Origin: Myxococcota bacterium
Lineage (GTDB): Bacteria > Myxococcota_A > UBA9160 > UBA4427
Direction: 5' to 3'
DNA: 40,221 bases
NCBI GenBank assembly: GCA_030748735.1
Contig: JASMLK010000131.1
Coordinates: 1-40,221 of the forward strand
Shown here: positions 38,511-40,221 of the stretch, piece by piece
Layout of the letters: every line of letters begins with the position of its first letter
Position numbering within the stretch: position 1 is the stretch's first letter
The notes under the pieces: model-generated
Databases searched by the model: none
Seen by the model: only the letters and a program-made list of their open reading frames with translations
What the model was told of the DNA's origin: nothing
Program-made: the position numbers and the translations under genes

Positions 38511-40085
38511 ATGCGATTCGCTCTCCTGGCGTCGGCCGTCGTCCTGGCGCTCATTGCCTGGTCGGTCTCCGTCGCCCTCACGCCCATCGATCACGGCATC
38601 GATCGCAGCGCGTACCCGGGCTCGGAGCATACGGAGGAGGCGATCGAACCTCTTCTCCCGAGGCGCGGGGAACGGGCGCCGCCGCGTCCGAACGTGATCG
38701 TCATCCTGGCCGACGATCTCGGATACGGAGACCTCGGGGTCCAGGGCAGCCGGGCGATCGAAACGCCTCAGATCGATCGGATCGCCGCAGAGGGGCTTCG
38801 ACTCACGCAGTTCTATGCGAGTGCGCCGGTCTGCTCGCCCTCCCGGGCCGGACTTCTCACCGGCCGCTATCCGTTGCGCAGCGGCATCGTCGCTGCGCTT
38901 CAAGCTGCGGACGACACCTTCCTGCGATCGCTGATGTATCGCGCGGGCATTGCCTTCGCGAAGCTCGCAGCTGTCGACCTCGCGGGCGGCGACAACGCCG
39001 TCCGAGGGTTGCCCCCTTCCGAGATCACGATCGCCGAAGGCCTTCGGGTCGCGGGCTACCGCACGATGGCGATCGGCAAGTGGCATCTCGGCGACTTCAC
39101 CCAGCTACCCGAATACCACCCGTCGAACCACGGGTTCGATCGCTTCGTCGGCTTCAACATGTCGAACGACGACTGGCCGGTCGCGTTCTGGCGCGACCAG
39201 CAGGAGATCGTCGAAGACATCGGCCTCGATCAGGCGCACTACACGCGGCTGTTCACCGAAGAAGCCGTGAAGTTCATCGAAGAAGCGAGTGACGCACCGT
39301 TCTTCCTCTACCTGGCCCACAAGGATCCCCATCAGCCCTTCTTTCCCTCCGGACCATTCGTCGGACGAACTGCAGGCGGTCCCTACGGTGACTCGGTTTC
39401 GGAATTCGATTGGAGTGTTGGGCAGGTCGTCGAGGCGGTTCGGCGTGCGGGCGTCGCGAACGACACGCTCGTCGTGATGACCAGCGACAACGGCCCGTGG
39501 TACGAGGGAAGCCCCGGAGGACTGCGCGGGCGCAAGGGCCAGAGCTACGAGGGGGGCTTTCGTGTCCCCTTCGTCGCGTGGTGGCCGGGCCAGATCCAAG
39601 CGGGCAGCGTGAGCGATGCGCCGGCGATGAACATCGACCTGCTTCCGACGCTCCTGGGGTTGGCCGGACTCGAGGGCCCGGTCGATCGCGAGATCGACGG
39701 CGAAGACCAGTGGCCGATCTGGTCTGGCAGCAAGGCCGCCACTTCCGAGCGCGCGCTCTACTTCTTCCACGACTACGACATCGAGGCGATGCGCCTGGGC
39801 AAGTGGAAGTACATCGACCGCAACAGTCACTACGTGTGGCCCGTTCCGCTCGACAAGCCGGACACACCCGGCGGAAGGATGATCGCGGGGCGCGACTACC
39901 AACCGCCCGGCGCCAGCGAGAGCGTTCCGACACTCGGCACGTGGCCATTGCTCTATGACCTGGACGTGGATCCGGACGAAGCCTACAACGTGGCCAGGTC
40001 GAACCTCGAAGTCGCGAAAGTGATGCGCGAGCGGCTCGAGGCCTGGCGTCGATCGTTTACCGAGAATCCTCGGGGCTGGCACTAG
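38511..40085 (+). CDS. Secreted or membrane-anchored type I sulfatase (second copy)
   Basis: A 524-residue sulfatase with an N-terminal hydrophobic signal or anchor (about residues 4-23) and a spacer of about 35 residues. The metal motif is canonical ADDLGYGDLG (Asp68-Asp69), and the formylglycine signature is CSPSRAGLLTGR with Cys108, followed by IGKWHLGD and MTSDNGPWYEG. Its closest resemblance is to GALNS/arylsulfatase-A-like enzymes, including the C-terminal ENPRGW. It differs from the sulfatase at 10120, which has an Asn in the first motif. AAGGAC precedes the ATG. It starts 38 bases after the rnf operon and could be read through from it. The TAG stop is part of the 21-bp repeat. Confidence 0.92.
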   Translation: MRFALLASAVVLALIAWSVSVALTPIDHGIDRSAYPGSEHTEEAIEPLLPRRGERAPPRPNVIVILADDLGYGDLGVQGSRAIETPQIDRIAAEGLRLTQFYASAPVCSPSRAGLLTGRYPLRSGIVAALQAADDTFLRSLMYRAGIAFAKLAAVDLAGGDNAVRGLPPSEITIAEGLRVAGYRTMAIGKWHLGDFTQLPEYHPSNHGFDRFVGFNMSNDDWPVAFWRDQQEIVEDIGLDQAHYTRLFTEEAVKFIEEASDAPFFLYLAHKDPHQPFFPSGPFVGRTAGGPYGDSVSEFDWSVGQVVEAVRRAGVANDTLVVMTSDNGPWYEGSPGGLRGRKGQSYEGGFRVPFVAWWPGQIQAGSVSDAPAMNIDLLPTLLGLAGLEGPVDREIDGEDQWPIWSGSKAATSERALYFFHDYDIEAMRLGKWKYIDRNSHYVWPVPLDKPDTPGGRMIAGRDYQPPGASESVPTLGTWPLLYDLDVDPDEAYNVARSNLEVAKVMRERLEAWRRSFTENPRGWH

Positions 40086-40102
40086 CCCGCATTATTCATG
40101 AA
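40082..40102 (+). repeat. 21-bp repeat, copy 2 (identical to the minus strand at 14252-14272)
   Basis: Starts CTAGCCCGCATTATTCATG and ends in two A residues. As in copy 1, its third-to-fifth region TAG is the stop codon of the preceding gene in the same orientation. The following bases differ from copy 1, so only the end of the motif is shared. Confidence 0.85.
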
Positions 40103-40131
40103 CATCCGTAGCGAGACGGTGCAGATTCGTG

Positions 40132-40216
40132 CTCTGGCAAGAGAAATCGGCGTTCCGCCGCGCAGACGTGGTTCACCCCACGTCGAGCAGCGGGACGTCG
40201 ATTTCTCTTGCCAGAG
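40132..40216. repeat. 18-bp perfect inverted repeat at the window edge
   Basis: CTCTGGCAAGAGAAATCG (40132-40149) pairs with its exact reverse complement at 40199-40216 across 49 bases. The loop holds a second pair, GACGTGG and CCACGTC, near 40165-40184. It lies 30 bases after the 21-bp repeat. It may be the leader of an insertion sequence or a MITE continuing beyond the window, or a strong terminator. Confidence 0.6.
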
Positions 40217-40221
40217 TGCGG

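Noticed and set aside
1..40221. CRISPR arrays, tRNA or rRNA genes
   Set aside because: No regularly spaced repeats and no tRNA- or rRNA-like sequence were seen on either strand.

Overview
The window is GC-rich with dense, often overlapping genes. It looks like the chromosome of a free-living Gram-negative bacterium: it has an outer-membrane porin, a periplasmic DsbA/DsbB pair, sulfatases and a complete Rnf complex. The gene mix (environmental DUF1214, LLM and SDR enzymes, AfsR-type regulator debris, a NifJ-type pyruvate:ferredoxin oxidoreductase with Rnf, a TrpB2-type beta subunit) would suit a deltaproteobacterial or myxobacterial lineage. There is no rRNA gene or other marker to settle this, and it is inference only.

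Layout. (1) 1-3708: a porin and a uroporphyrinogen-III C-methyltransferase gene (cobA/nirE type) form a minus-strand operon. A 1320-bp IS3-family element (1839-3158) has cut the methyltransferase gene; it is flanked by a 3-bp ACA duplication. Removing the element and one ACA restores a 318-codon frame. (2) 3963-8632: an Rrf2 regulator with three cysteines, a cyclic-nucleotide-binding protein without a DNA-binding domain, a membrane protein, a hemerythrin, a DUF2249 protein, an NnrS-like membrane protein and a decayed diheme cytochrome. This resembles a nitric-oxide/nitrogen-oxide response set. (3) 8709-13797: a methyltransferase, a small secreted protein, a sulfatase, alanine dehydrogenase and an acyltransferase. 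(4) 13680-14272: a 5'-truncated TauD dioxygenase that breaks exactly at a 21-bp repeat; the second copy of the repeat lies at 40082-40102. (5) 14269-19333: a DUF1214 protein, an NTF2-like protein, an LLM oxidoreductase, a Crp/Fnr regulator and an SDR, probably a catabolic or secondary-metabolite set with two candidate operators. (6) 19427-23503: a TrpB2-like enzyme, an ASCH protein, DsbB-DsbA, an AfsR-tail remnant and a second hemerythrin.

(7) 23964-38472 is the highlight: one plus-strand operon of 11 genes behind a near-perfect sigma-54 promoter. The order is korA-korB-(358-aa unknown)-rnfB-PFOR-rnfC-rnfD-rnfG-rnfE-rnfA-(49-aa Cys-rich membrane protein). Two different 2-oxoacid:ferredoxin oxidoreductases are thus tied to the Rnf ferredoxin:NAD+ ion pump. 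The PFOR is unusually large (1682 aa) and carries its own ferredoxin-like domain at the C-terminus. rnfB is separated from the other rnf genes by the PFOR gene. The likely scheme is that oxoacid oxidation by KorAB and PFOR feeds low-potential electrons into Rnf, either for ion pumping with NAD+ reduction or, in reverse, for supplying reduced ferredoxin. (8) 38511-40221: a second sulfatase, then the 21-bp repeat and a large hairpin at the window edge that may be the end of a mobile element.
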